Of a stretch of 64,000 nt of DNA, positions 35,307 through 42,749 are shown piece after piece; the first letter of the stretch is position 1; each line of letters starts with the position of its first letter. The notes below the pieces were generated by a model that searched no databases, was not told the origin of the DNA, and worked only from the letters and a program-made list of their open reading frames with translations. The stretch is taken from NCBI RefSeq assembly GCF_005405125.1, contig NZ_BJDL01000025.1, positions 1-64,000 of the forward strand, written 5' to 3'. Source of the DNA: Lactiplantibacillus songbeiensis. Its GTDB lineage: Bacteria > Bacillota > Bacilli > Lactobacillales > Lactobacillaceae. The position numbers were made by a program, and so were the translations under genes.

Positions 35307-36356
35307 ATGCAGTTCTTCGACCGGCTCAAAACAATGTTACACGCCCTCGATAGTACTGAATCGCGCCCCACACAAACGGTGACACCTGTCGACCCCATCA
35401 GTGCGGATCAGTTGACGGTCCCGTTAGACACCGCCCCCGCGGTCAATCAAACCCCAGCTTTAATTCTCGTCCATCATGTGACCACCGATGGCCAGGAACT
35501 TCAAACACCGGAAATGATTGCTGGAACAGTCGGTGACGAGATTCATTTGCCGAACGTCAACTTACCTGGCTATCATTTAGTTGATATCAACGGGCTGACA
35601 CGCTGGTTTACCAGTGAACGTGCGCGGATCGTCTTAACTTATGAACGGGAATACGGCCAACCAATTTGGGTCTACGCTTATGATATTGATCAACGCCAAC
35701 TCATTGGTTTACCAACCATGCAACGTGGCCGGCTGGGTGATCCGTATCAAGTCACAGCCCCAACCGTCGCCGGTTTCAAGCTGTTACGCTCTGTCGGCGA
35801 TTTAAACGGTGAATATACAACGACCTCCAAAACGGTACTCTTTTTCTACCGCAATGCTAACTGGCGACAAACTGATCTCAGTACCGGCTTTATCCAAATC
35901 AAGATGGCAACGCAAGTCTATCCGTACCCCGGGGCCACAACCACGAATTATTGGTTAAAGCTACCAGTTGGTGCGATTTATAAGACTTACATGCGCGTTC
36001 AGCTCACTGACGGCACCACTTGGTATACACTTGGCGAAGATCAATGGATTGCCGAGGCTAACGTTCAGTTGACCAATAGCAATCAGCTCTTACCAGCGAC
36101 TCCCGCCGCCTATCGAACCCGTCATAAAAAGCAGGTTCACCAGACCGGGGTGATCAGTTTCGTCCCCGGTAAACAGGTCCATACGTACTTGGAACCCTAT
36201 GGCCGTTATCTAACGACGGTCACGCATGGTGAAAAAGTCGTCTTAACCGAACGACTCCTGGATGATAACCGGGTCGTCTGGTATCGAATTCAAGGCCGTG
36301 GCTACTTACCCGGACGCTATTTGACACAATTAGATCCACCAGATTTTGTCTATTAA
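35307..36356 (+). CDS. MucBP-like / SH3-like repeat protein without signal peptide
   Basis: This is a 349-residue protein. Two successive MucBP-like units are visible at about 55-120 (VHHVTTDGQEL to ARIVLTYER) and 125-190 (WVYAYDIDQRQLIG to KTVLFFYRN). Two SH3-like segments follow (about 205-260 and 285-345, with YPYPGATTTNYWLKLPVGA and PGKQVHTYLEPYGRYLTTV). MucBP domains are known from secreted mucus-binding proteins, but no signal peptide, membrane helix or LPxTG is present here. The ATG at 35307 follows AAGGAG by 8 nt. Confidence 0.65.
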   Translation: MQFFDRLKTMLHALDSTESRPTQTVTPVDPISADQLTVPLDTAPAVNQTPALILVHHVTTDGQELQTPEMIAGTVGDEIHLPNVNLPGYHLVDINGLTRWFTSERARIVLTYEREYGQPIWVYAYDIDQRQLIGLPTMQRGRLGDPYQVTAPTVAGFKLLRSVGDLNGEYTTTSKTVLFFYRNANWRQTDLSTGFIQIKMATQVYPYPGATTTNYWLKLPVGAIYKTYMRVQLTDGTTWYTLGEDQWIAEANVQLTNSNQLLPATPAAYRTRHKKQVHQTGVISFVPGKQVHTYLEPYGRYLTTVTHGEKVVLTERLLDDNRVVWYRIQGRGYLPGRYLTQLDPPDFVY

Positions 36357-36406
36357 CTAAAAATGTCCTCAGACCAGATGCTTGGCTTGAGGACATTTTT
36401 AGTTAA
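36355..36406. terminator. bidirectional terminator
   Basis: ACTAAAAATGTCCTCA pairs with TGAGGACATTTTTAGT around a CCAGATGCTTGG hairpin. It lies between the convergent MucBP-like and SDR genes and overlaps the SDR stop. Confidence 0.85.
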
Positions 36407-37128
36407 CTATCTTGTTTGGTTGCCGCGATATCGACTTCACGAATATTAACTTCTTGAGGCATTTCGTACATGAATTTGACGGTTTCGGCAACATGCTGCG
36501 GATCAAGGGTAATCCCGCCCATCGTTTGCTTCCACGCTTCATATTCCGTCAAGGCATGCTGGTCAGTCACGTGGGTCAACAATTCGGTCTCAGCAGCTCC
36601 TGGTGCCACTAACATAATCCGAACTTGCTTGGCGGCAACTTCTTGGCGAACCGTTTCGGTTAACCCATGCACCCCAAACTTGCTGGCCACATAAGCAGCA
36701 TGATTTTGAAAAGCTTTAAAGCCTGCAATAGAGGACACGTTAATAATGGTCCCATGTTCGCGTGCCGTCATTTGTGGCAAGACTAGCTGCATGCCATTCA
36801 AGACCCCCATCACATTCGTATCAAGCATCGTTTGCCATTCAGCAGGCGATTGTTGCCAGACATTACCGAGCAACATTAAACCGGCATTGTTGATTAACAA
36901 ATCGGTGGGTCCATAAACCGCTTCGGCCGCTTGAATCGCACTGGCTAATTCAGCTTGCTTGGTGACATCAGCCTTTTTGATCATCACATCACCCGTCAAG
37001 TTCAAGGCACTGATCTTTTCGATATGGCGTCCTAACAACAATAGTGGATAACCACTAGCATTGAACAGTTTAGCCATCGCTGCGCCAAAGCCAGAACTAG
37101 CACCCGTAATCACAATTAAAGCTTTCAT
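36403..37128 (-). CDS. short-chain dehydrogenase/reductase
   Basis: A 241-residue classical SDR. It shows the cofactor motif TGASSGFG, the NNAG motif, the catalytic Ser in NVSSIAG, and YVASK with the catalytic Tyr and Lys. An Arg after the second strand (LLGRH) suggests preference for NADPH. The substrate is not predictable. It is divergent from an HxlR regulator at 37253, which probably controls it. The ATG at 37128 lies 11 nt after AAGGAG. An in-frame ATG three codons upstream is too close to that site. Confidence 0.85.
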   Translation of the reverse strand: MKALIVITGASSGFGAAMAKLFNASGYPLLLLGRHIEKISALNLTGDVMIKKADVTKQAELASAIQAAEAVYGPTDLLINNAGLMLLGNVWQQSPAEWQTMLDTNVMGVLNGMQLVLPQMTAREHGTIINVSSIAGFKAFQNHAAYVASKFGVHGLTETVRQEVAAKQVRIMLVAPGAAETELLTHVTDQHALTEYEAWKQTMGGITLDPQHVAETVKFMYEMPQEVNIREVDIAATKQDS

Positions 37129-37252
37129 TTCACACATAACTCCTTAGTTTCATTTAGATTTGGTCAACTGAAGCCTACGAGTTATTATTATAGACGGAAA
37201 ATAAAACTTGCCTAGTACGCACTTTTTGGTAACTGGGTAGATGGAGAGTCGA

Positions 37253-37588
37253 ATGTACGCAAATGAATTCGATGCCACGATGCAAATGATTCGTGGTAAA
37301 TGGAAAATCTTGATTTTATATGAACTGGCTGACCGCAACGGGCGCTTTAACCAGCTCCAGCGCACGTTACACGTTTCGCATAAAATTTTAGCGGAACAGA
37401 TTCAGCAATTAATGAGCGACGGCTTGGTCTTACGTCATGATTTTCATGAGCAACCGTTACACGTGGAATATGAGTTGACGGCTAACGGGCAGTCCATGAT
37501 TCCAGTACTGGATACGATCTGTGATTGGGGACTAGCACATGTGGACCGTAGCGCGTTGGTGACAGTGTTGTGTGATGAGACTGAATAA
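37253..37588 (+). CDS. HxlR family transcriptional regulator
   Basis: A 111-residue MarR-like winged helix regulator of the HxlR type: MQMIRGKWKILILYEL near the N-terminus, then RFNQLQRTLHVSHKILAEQI (recognition region) and VEYELTANGQSMIPVL (wing and C-terminal helix). Such regulators often sense electrophiles or redox stress and control a divergent oxidoreductase, which matches the SDR next door. The start at 37253 follows GGAGA. An ATG at 37241 is possible. Confidence 0.85.
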   Translation: MYANEFDATMQMIRGKWKILILYELADRNGRFNQLQRTLHVSHKILAEQIQQLMSDGLVLRHDFHEQPLHVEYELTANGQSMIPVLDTICDWGLAHVDRSALVTVLCDETE

Positions 37589-37591
37589 TAG

Positions 37592-37641
37592 TAAACGCCG
37601 TCATCGGAGGACTTGAATCGTCCTGCTGATGACGGCGTTTG
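37592..37641 (+). terminator. HxlR gene terminator
   Basis: AAACGCCGTCATC and GATGACGGCGTTT form a 13-bp perfect stem with an inner AGGAC / GTCCT hairpin, directly after the stop. The T-run is short. Confidence 0.75.
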
Positions 37642-37679
37642 CTTTGGCTAATGAAGTTTGTGAGCTTATTATCTTTATA

Positions 37680-37803
37680 GCTGAAACGTGTTCGCTCGGA
37701 CTGAAGGCTCCGCTTGCTACGCCAAGTCAACTATCCGGAAAACCACCGGATAATTGACTTAGCTAGGCAATGCTCACCTTCAACCCGTCCTCACTCACAC
37801 TCT
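37680..37803. repeat. structured intergenic repeat, family B copy 1
   Basis: A 124-bp element shared with 39915-40038 in the same orientation. Conserved single-stranded blocks are GCTGAAACGTGTTCG, CGCTTGCTACGCC, TAGCTAGGCAATGCTCA and AACCCGTC. Variable blocks form stems: TGAAGG with CCTTCA, GGAC with GTCC, and AAGTCAA-TATCCGG with CCGGATA-TTGACTT. It lies 70 nt after the stop of the NlpC/P60 gene. Confidence 0.78.
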
Positions 37804-37804
37804 A

Positions 37805-37840
37805 ACAAAAAAGGCCCACGCAGCAAAATCACCGCGTCGA
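37805..37840 (-). terminator. possible weak terminator of the NlpC/P60 gene
   Basis: On the minus strand a short imperfect stem (ACGCGG / GCTGCGT) is followed by GGGCC and TTTTTT. The stem is weak, so the call is tentative. Confidence 0.35.
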
Positions 37841-37872
37841 CCGTCAATTATTATCTTTATATGTGTTAGTGC

Positions 37873-38427
37873 TTACTTTTGCATGTTTGTAACGCGGGCA
37901 TAACCGGCTACGTATGGGTGCCACCATGAAACTTGGAATGATTCCTTCTTAACACCGTTGTTTTGCGCGTTGATCATTTGACCATGACCCACGTAAATCC
38001 CAACGTGCGCAATCCCAGAACCGTAGTTAAAGAAGATTAAATCACCCTTCTTTAAATGTGCAGCTGAGACATGCTTGTACTTGGCATATTGTGCGGAAGC
38101 TGTCCGTGGCAACGTCTTTTTGATTGACTTTTTGTAAACGTATTTCGTTAAGCCTGAGCAGTCAAAACTGTTAGGACCAACTGAACCGTAGCTGTAACGT
38201 TTGCCAAGTTGTTTCTTAGCTACTTTATATAACTTATCATATTTAGTTGTTTTCTTAACTGGTGTGTCGTTATCGGTGTTCGTATCCGTCGTTGTCGTGG
38301 CAGTAGTCGTAGTAACATCCGCACTATCATCGGCAAAAGCCGTATTGTTTTCAACGGTAACTCCAGCAGCTAACATTAAAGCAAATGTAAGTACCCCTAG
38401 AAATAATTGACTGACCTTTTTTGACAT
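37873..38427 (-). CDS. secreted NlpC/P60 peptidoglycan endopeptidase
   Basis: A 184-residue exported hydrolase that probably cleaves the gamma-D-Glu to diamino acid bond of wall peptides. The signal peptide (1-32) is followed by a long Thr/Asp linker rich in ACN/ACT codons. The NlpC/P60 domain spans about 65-184: FDCSGLTKYV with the catalytic Cys, IAHVGIYVGHG with the catalytic His, and MINAQNNG with the third polar residue. The start at 38427 follows AGGGAG. It closely resembles the 53149-53880 protein in the catalytic domain. Confidence 0.9.
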   Translation of the reverse strand: MSKKVSQLFLGVLTFALMLAAGVTVENNTAFADDSADVTTTTATTTTDTNTDNDTPVKKTTKYDKLYKVAKKQLGKRYSYGSVGPNSFDCSGLTKYVYKKSIKKTLPRTASAQYAKYKHVSAAHLKKGDLIFFNYGSGIAHVGIYVGHGQMINAQNNGVKKESFQVSWWHPYVAGYARVTNMQK

Positions 38428-38712
38428 CAATTGACGCTCCCTTTTTTAGTCGTTTTTGTTTTATGTATTCAACAGTGACTATCTTAGCAATTCTATGTTA
38501 CAAACCGCTTACGAAAACATATCAAGGCTGTTAAACCAACGTAATCCGGTGACAACATAAATTTACTAATTGTGAAAACGGTGTTATTAAGGCTTTCTTA
38601 AGGTTTTTAATAATTAATAAAACAATTATTTTTTTGTCAATATTAGTCAAAATAAGGCTTCGTTCATGTAAATCGAACGAAATATCACGGTTAAGTTACA
38701 GAATTGTTACAA
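38428..38712. other. intergenic region upstream of the NlpC/P60 gene
   Basis: No gene is seen. The stretch is AT-rich with several GTTACA/TGTTAC repeats (38491-38497, 38694-38711) that might be regulatory for the cell-wall hydrolase. I cannot name a regulator. Confidence 0.3.
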
Positions 38713-38747
38713 TAAAAGGACGTTAACTATTGGTAGTTAACGCCCTT
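38713..38747 (-). terminator. terminator of the GRP sugar transporter gene
   Basis: GGGCGTTAACTA and TAGTTAACGTCC pair on the minus strand with a 4-base loop and TTTTATTG after it. Confidence 0.8.
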
Positions 38748-38769
38748 ACTTAATTTTTTGACTTATTTT

Positions 38770-39621
38770 TTATAGAAATGCGGTCATGATACTGCCAACT
38801 ACAATCAGTCCTAACCCGATTAATGTTAATCGGAACTCACGATGTGATTTAGCTTCACCCAAGACTAACATACCGCCTAAAGTTGAGATCACCACGCTCA
38901 ATTGCGTGATAACGTAGGCCGTCGCGACGCCATTTGCTTTCGCTGAAAAAATGTAGGCTAACGCTGAGACACCGAAAACGGCGCCGGCTGAAATATTTAA
39001 CCAACTGGTCTGGTCTTTGAAAGCACTGGCGTGGCCACTTAATAAAACATATAATATGGCCCCAATAAATATTCCTACCATTTGCGGAAAGAAAATTGAT
39101 AAGCTAGATGCTGAAACAGCTTTCGGTAAGGCACTGTAGGCCCAGTACCCGATTGTCGTCGGTACTAAGACGGTTAACCCGCTCATCAAACCAGCACGGC
39201 TCTCAGAACTATCAGTCACGGCCGTCATGGCAACCCCGATAATCATTAAGATAATGGCCGCAAACCCAACGAGCTTGGCGACCATCCCGCTCCATTCACC
39301 AAACATCAAAACCCCAATCACAGAAGTCCCGATTAATTGAAGCCCAGTCGAAATCGGCATTGTCGTACTAACACCCATCTTGGCATAGGCCGTGTATTGC
39401 CCAATTTGGCCCATGACCCAACAAGCACCAGAAACGGCACTTAACAAAAAGACATTGGTCGTGACACTCGGTTGAAACATTAACTGAACAATCAAACCGA
39501 CAACTAACGCGCCCATCCCGGTTCCGAGCGTCTGATTAACTGGCTTCCCACCAATTTTTGACAATAACAACGGATTCAAGCCCCAACCTAAAGCAGGGAT
39601 CAATGCAATTAAAATGTTCAA
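38770..39621 (-). CDS. GRP family sugar (glucose/ribose) transporter
   Basis: A 283-residue drug/metabolite-type transporter with ten predicted membrane helices and the N-terminal LIPALGWGLNPLLLSKIGGK typical of the glucose/ribose porter family (GlcU, RbsU). Uptake would be proton-coupled and PTS-independent. Sugar identity is uncertain. There is a long leader. Two motifs at about 39757 and 39787 with AAGCGGT resemble catabolite sites only loosely. It starts after AGGAGGAACC. Confidence 0.82.
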   Translation of the reverse strand: MNILIALIPALGWGLNPLLLSKIGGKPVNQTLGTGMGALVVGLIVQLMFQPSVTTNVFLLSAVSGACWVMGQIGQYTAYAKMGVSTTMPISTGLQLIGTSVIGVLMFGEWSGMVAKLVGFAAIILMIIGVAMTAVTDSSESRAGLMSGLTVLVPTTIGYWAYSALPKAVSASSLSIFFPQMVGIFIGAILYVLLSGHASAFKDQTSWLNISAGAVFGVSALAYIFSAKANGVATAYVITQLSVVISTLGGMLVLGEAKSHREFRLTLIGLGLIVVGSIMTAFL

Positions 39622-39852
39622 AACATGGTTCCTCCTAAAAATGGTTATCGCTCGCCACCACTGTCACCGGTTTCAAAAGCAATAGTAGTATTTTACCACG
39701 CTGACGCGAAAAGGATAACACTTTTTGACTAATGGTTAAGGCCGGTTATTGTAGTGAAAGCGGTCGTTTTGCTGTTATTTAGGTAATGGAAGCGGTTAAT
39801 AGTTGATGACATTTTTCACTTATGCGCTAATAATTTTTTAATGTTTTCGATT
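39622..39852. other. intergenic region upstream of the sugar transporter
   Basis: No gene is seen. Two AAGCGGT blocks about 30 bp apart (near 39757 and 39787) recall half of a catabolite-responsive element but miss several consensus positions. Confidence 0.3.
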
Positions 39853-39890
39853 AAAAAAGCTTACCCGGGTTCATTTGGGTAAGCTTTTTT
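39853..39890 (-). terminator. prfC terminator
   Basis: AAAAAAGCTTACCC and GGGTAAGCTTTTTT form a 14-bp perfect stem with a 10-base loop. It follows prfC and the family B copy 2 element on the minus strand. Confidence 0.88.
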
Positions 39891-39914
39891 GGGTGGGGCG
39901 TGTTGAGTTTTATT

Positions 39915-40038
39915 GCTGAAACGTGTTCGGCCCGACTGCGCCCTGCGCTTGCTACGCCAGTCAACCATGTCGGACAAATCACCGACATAATTGCCTAGCT
40001 AGGCAATGCTCAGGCGCAACCCGTCGGACCTCACACTC
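39915..40038. repeat. structured intergenic repeat, family B copy 2
   Basis: A 124-bp element abutting the prfC stop codon and sharing the conserved blocks of 37680-37803. Stem sequences differ but still pair: TGCGCC with GGCGCA, CGAC with GTCG, and ATGTCGG with CCGACAT. At least five base pairs are compensated relative to copy 1. Confidence 0.78.
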
Positions 40039-41616
40039 TTATAACTTCGCAGTCAACTTAACGTCAGGATACTTCTCCTGGAACCACCGTTCCGCAAACG
40101 CGTTTTCAAATAAGAATAACGGTTCGCCATTGCGGTCTTTAACGAGCAAGTTCCGTGAGCTGGACATTTTTTCATCCAATTGTTCGGGATCAATCCAACG
40201 GGCCGTCTTATTGCCCATTGGTTCCATCACGACTTCAGAATTATATTCATTTTGCATCCGGAATTTGAAGACTTCGAATTGCAATTGTCCAACGGCACCG
40301 AGAATATAGTCCCCCGTTGAATATGACGTATATAATTGAACGGCCCCTTCTTGGACCAATTGTTCGATCCCTTTGTGGAAGGACTTTTGCTTCATGACAT
40401 TCTTCGCATTAACCCGCATGAATAGTTCGGGTGTAAATTGCGGTAGCTTTTCAAATTGAACGGCATGTTTACCAGCATAGATCGTATCGCCAATTTGGAA
40501 GTTCCCAGTATCATATAACCCAACAATATCACCAGCCACCGCCGTTTCAACCGTTTCCCGGGTATCAGCCATGAATTGGGTTGAATTATTCAAGCGCATC
40601 TTCTTGCCAGTCCGTTGCAAGTAAACATCCATGCCACGGTCAAATTCACCAGAACAGATCCGGACAAACGCAATCCGATCACGATGATTAGGGTTCATGT
40701 TCGCTTGAATCTTGAAGACGAAGCCAGTAAATTCATCATCAGTTGGCTTGATCAGCTCATCGTCCCGCGTTTTATGCACATTGGGCTTGGGCGCATAGTT
40801 CAAATAAGTCTTTAAGAACGTTTCAACCCCAAAGTTAGTTAAGGCTGACCCGAAGAAAACTGGCGTTAAATCGCCAGATGTAATCTTGGCTTCGTTAAAG
40901 TCGTTCCCAGCTTCTTCGATCAGTTCCATTTCATCCAAAACATCGCGATAAATACTGTCTTTGGTTAAGTCATTGCTAGGGTCAAGCTTGCCCTCATCAT
41001 CTAATGGTAAGAACGTTTCACCATGTGCTTCATTGTGATACAGTTCGACGCGGTGATTATAACGGTCATATAGACCTTTTAAGCCTTTACCCATCCCAAT
41101 CGGCCAGTTCATCGGATAAGTTTCGATACCTAAGACTTCTTCAACTTCATTCAATAAGTCTAAGGGTTCGCGACCATCACGATCCAACTTATTCATAAAG
41201 GTAAAGATCGGAATACCGCGCATCTTACAAATTTGGAAGAGCTTTTTAGTCTGTGGTTCGATCCCTTTGGCCGAATCAATGACCATGATGGCTGAGTCGA
41301 CTGCCATCAGCGTCCGGTAAGTATCTTCAGAGAAATCCTCATGCCCCGGAGTATCCAAAATGTTAATCCGTTTGCCGTCATAGTCAAATTGCATGACGGA
41401 ACTGGTAACTGAAATTCCCCGCTTCTTTTCAATTTCCATCCAGTCGGACTTGGCGAAGTTACCACTCTTACGGGCTTTAACTGTCCCAGCTTGGCGCACA
41501 ACCCCACCAAATAACAACATTTGTTCCGTAATCGTGGTTTTCCCGGCATCCGGGTGAGAAATAATCGCGAAGGTTCGGCGTTTGTCGACCGCCGCTTTAA
41601 GTTCTGTTGTATTCAT
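40039..41616 (-). CDS. prfC: peptide chain release factor 3
   Basis: RF3 is the GTPase that recycles RF1/RF2 from the ribosome after termination. The G-domain motifs are [16 protein letters not shown] (P-loop), [14 protein letters not shown] (switch II) and FMNKLDRDG (G4). [12 protein letters not shown] is the switch I region of EF-G-like factors. The length of 525 is normal. Its 3' end abuts the family B repeat. It is a single gene, with a 421-bp region upstream. Confidence 0.97.
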   Translation of the reverse strand: MNTTELKAAVDKRRTFAIISHPDAGKTTITEQMLLFGGVVRQAGTVKARKSGNFAKSDWMEIEKKRGISVTSSVMQFDYDGKRINILDTPGHEDFSEDTYRTLMAVDSAIMVIDSAKGIEPQTKKLFQICKMRGIPIFTFMNKLDRDGREPLDLLNEVEEVLGIETYPMNWPIGMGKGLKGLYDRYNHRVELYHNEAHGETFLPLDDEGKLDPSNDLTKDSIYRDVLDEMELIEEAGNDFNEAKITSGDLTPVFFGSALTNFGVETFLKTYLNYAPKPNVHKTRDDELIKPTDDEFTGFVFKIQANMNPNHRDRIAFVRICSGEFDRGMDVYLQRTGKKMRLNNSTQFMADTRETVETAVAGDIVGLYDTGNFQIGDTIYAGKHAVQFEKLPQFTPELFMRVNAKNVMKQKSFHKGIEQLVQEGAVQLYTSYSTGDYILGAVGQLQFEVFKFRMQNEYNSEVVMEPMGNKTARWIDPEQLDEKMSSSRNLLVKDRNGEPLFLFENAFAERWFQEKYPDVKLTAKL

Positions 41617-42038
41617 TTAAAATTCCTTTCAGTGTCTCTTGATTAACACGAACGTCATCGTTCGCTGCCGGACAACGTGCCCGGTTTCTAAAAAAACGTA
41701 GCCTTACACATTCTACTGATTTTCGGTGAAAAAAGCTAGTGCTGGCCGTTACTGAACTCAAAAAGTCGCCAACTTGGGCATGCGACCGCTTGCTTGGATA
41801 TTATTAATATACTCCATAATGTTATTATCAAACTTTTTCAATGACAGCCATTTCTCAACAATAAAGCTAATATCGGTCGTTGTTAACTCCAAAAACATAC
41901 TAGATATTAGTAATGAGCATATTCGTTGAATACAAAGATACTTATCGTTATTATAATAACATGCTCAACAAAAGCTTCATCGGCCGATAAGCTTGTTGCC
42001 TGTCCCCCTACACCCAACCGTAAAGGAGAACACCCAAT
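41617..42038. other. divergent intergenic region with large palindromes
   Basis: There is a CGAACGTCATCGTTCG-type palindrome in the prfC leader (41648-41664). A TATAAT at 41952-41957 probably belongs to the rightward gene at 42039. Right at the expected transcript start lies a nearly perfect bulged hairpin (41966-41998, CAACA-AGCTT-ATCGG facing CCGAT-AAGCT-TGTTG) without a T-run, which could be an operator or a leader stem. No gene is seen. Confidence 0.4.
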
Positions 42039-42464
42039 ATGCCAAAATGGACTGCGAAACTTGAAGTAATTAACAATACCCCTAAAAACTTACGCGTAAC
42101 TGATGATTTCGTACACAGAACTAGCACTATTGTCAGCTTTCCGAAACAGATCTCACCAGGTGAAACTGGCATTTACGAAGTCTATACAGCTAGTGGAAAG
42201 CCAGCAGGGCCAGAGTTTTCAGTTAAATTAGAGTCAGATCCGTATCCATCAGAGGGTAGCTTGAAATATCATGTCAACATGCCCTATCCAGAACATCGCG
42301 ATCGTCATAACTCATACGACACTTCTGGTCTCTTAGACGTATTTGGCTTTAAGCATATCCCAGCAAGAGTTCATGATTGGCATGAAAAATTAACAGTGAG
42401 CCTTAAGCCTGCAAAGGAAACAAAAGACGATTCCAATAGAAATGCCGACTATCAGTCAGTGTAA
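42039..42464 (+). CDS. small cytoplasmic protein of unknown function, beta-sandwich-like
   Basis: This 141-residue protein begins WTAKLEVINNTPKNLRVTDD and continues with ISPGETGIYEVYTASGKP and a GSLKYHVNMPYPEHRDRH segment. The alternation of short hydrophobic strands, N- and G-rich turns and a proline-glycine loop resembles the beta-sandwich of aegerolysin or actinoporin-like lipid-binding proteins, but this is only an impression. There is no signal peptide or cysteine. The C-terminal 20 residues are polar and likely disordered. It has a strong AAAGGAG site and is a monocistronic unit. Confidence 0.55.
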   Translation: MPKWTAKLEVINNTPKNLRVTDDFVHRTSTIVSFPKQISPGETGIYEVYTASGKPAGPEFSVKLESDPYPSEGSLKYHVNMPYPEHRDRHNSYDTSGLLDVFGFKHIPARVHDWHEKLTVSLKPAKETKDDSNRNADYQSV

Positions 42465-42495
42465 CAAATTAAATTAATTGACCATCTCTTTTTGA

Positions 42496-42657
42496 CTATA
42501 TGTCATATCCATACTCAGAACAATCTCCTACAATATCGACCAAACTATACTCGTCTACCGGCATGATATCATCTCGTTAGTTGCTGCAGGGGACTTCTAT
42601 TTCAATACTTTTTCTAAAACCTACGATTTGTTAGATGATAAATTGGTTAACGCTTAA
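42496..42657 (+). pseudogene. orphan coding fragment (C-terminal remnant)
   Basis: After an in-frame TGA the plus strand is open for 53 codons, ending at 42657. It reads LVYRHDIISLVAAGDFYFNT and FSKTYDLLDDKLVNA before the stop, which looks like real protein. There is no plausible start or ribosome binding site. It lies just downstream of the 42039 gene and before a terminator, so it may be the tail of a lost partner gene. I do not recognise the family. Confidence 0.4.
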
Positions 42658-42666
42658 CAGCACACC

Positions 42667-42705
42667 AAAAAAAGCTGGTCTCGTCATTGACGGACCAGCT
42701 TTTTG
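42667..42705. terminator. bidirectional terminator
   Basis: AAAAAGCTGGTC and GACCAGCTTTTT form a 12-bp stem between the convergent 42039 and 42750 genes. Confidence 0.88.
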
Positions 42706-42749
42706 GTTTATAAAATCTTGTATCTCTTTAATCCATTAACTACAACAAC

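Noticed and set aside
39757-39800. Catabolite-responsive elements upstream of the sugar transporter
   Set aside because: Both AAGCGGT blocks miss several positions of the cre consensus, including the symmetric half.
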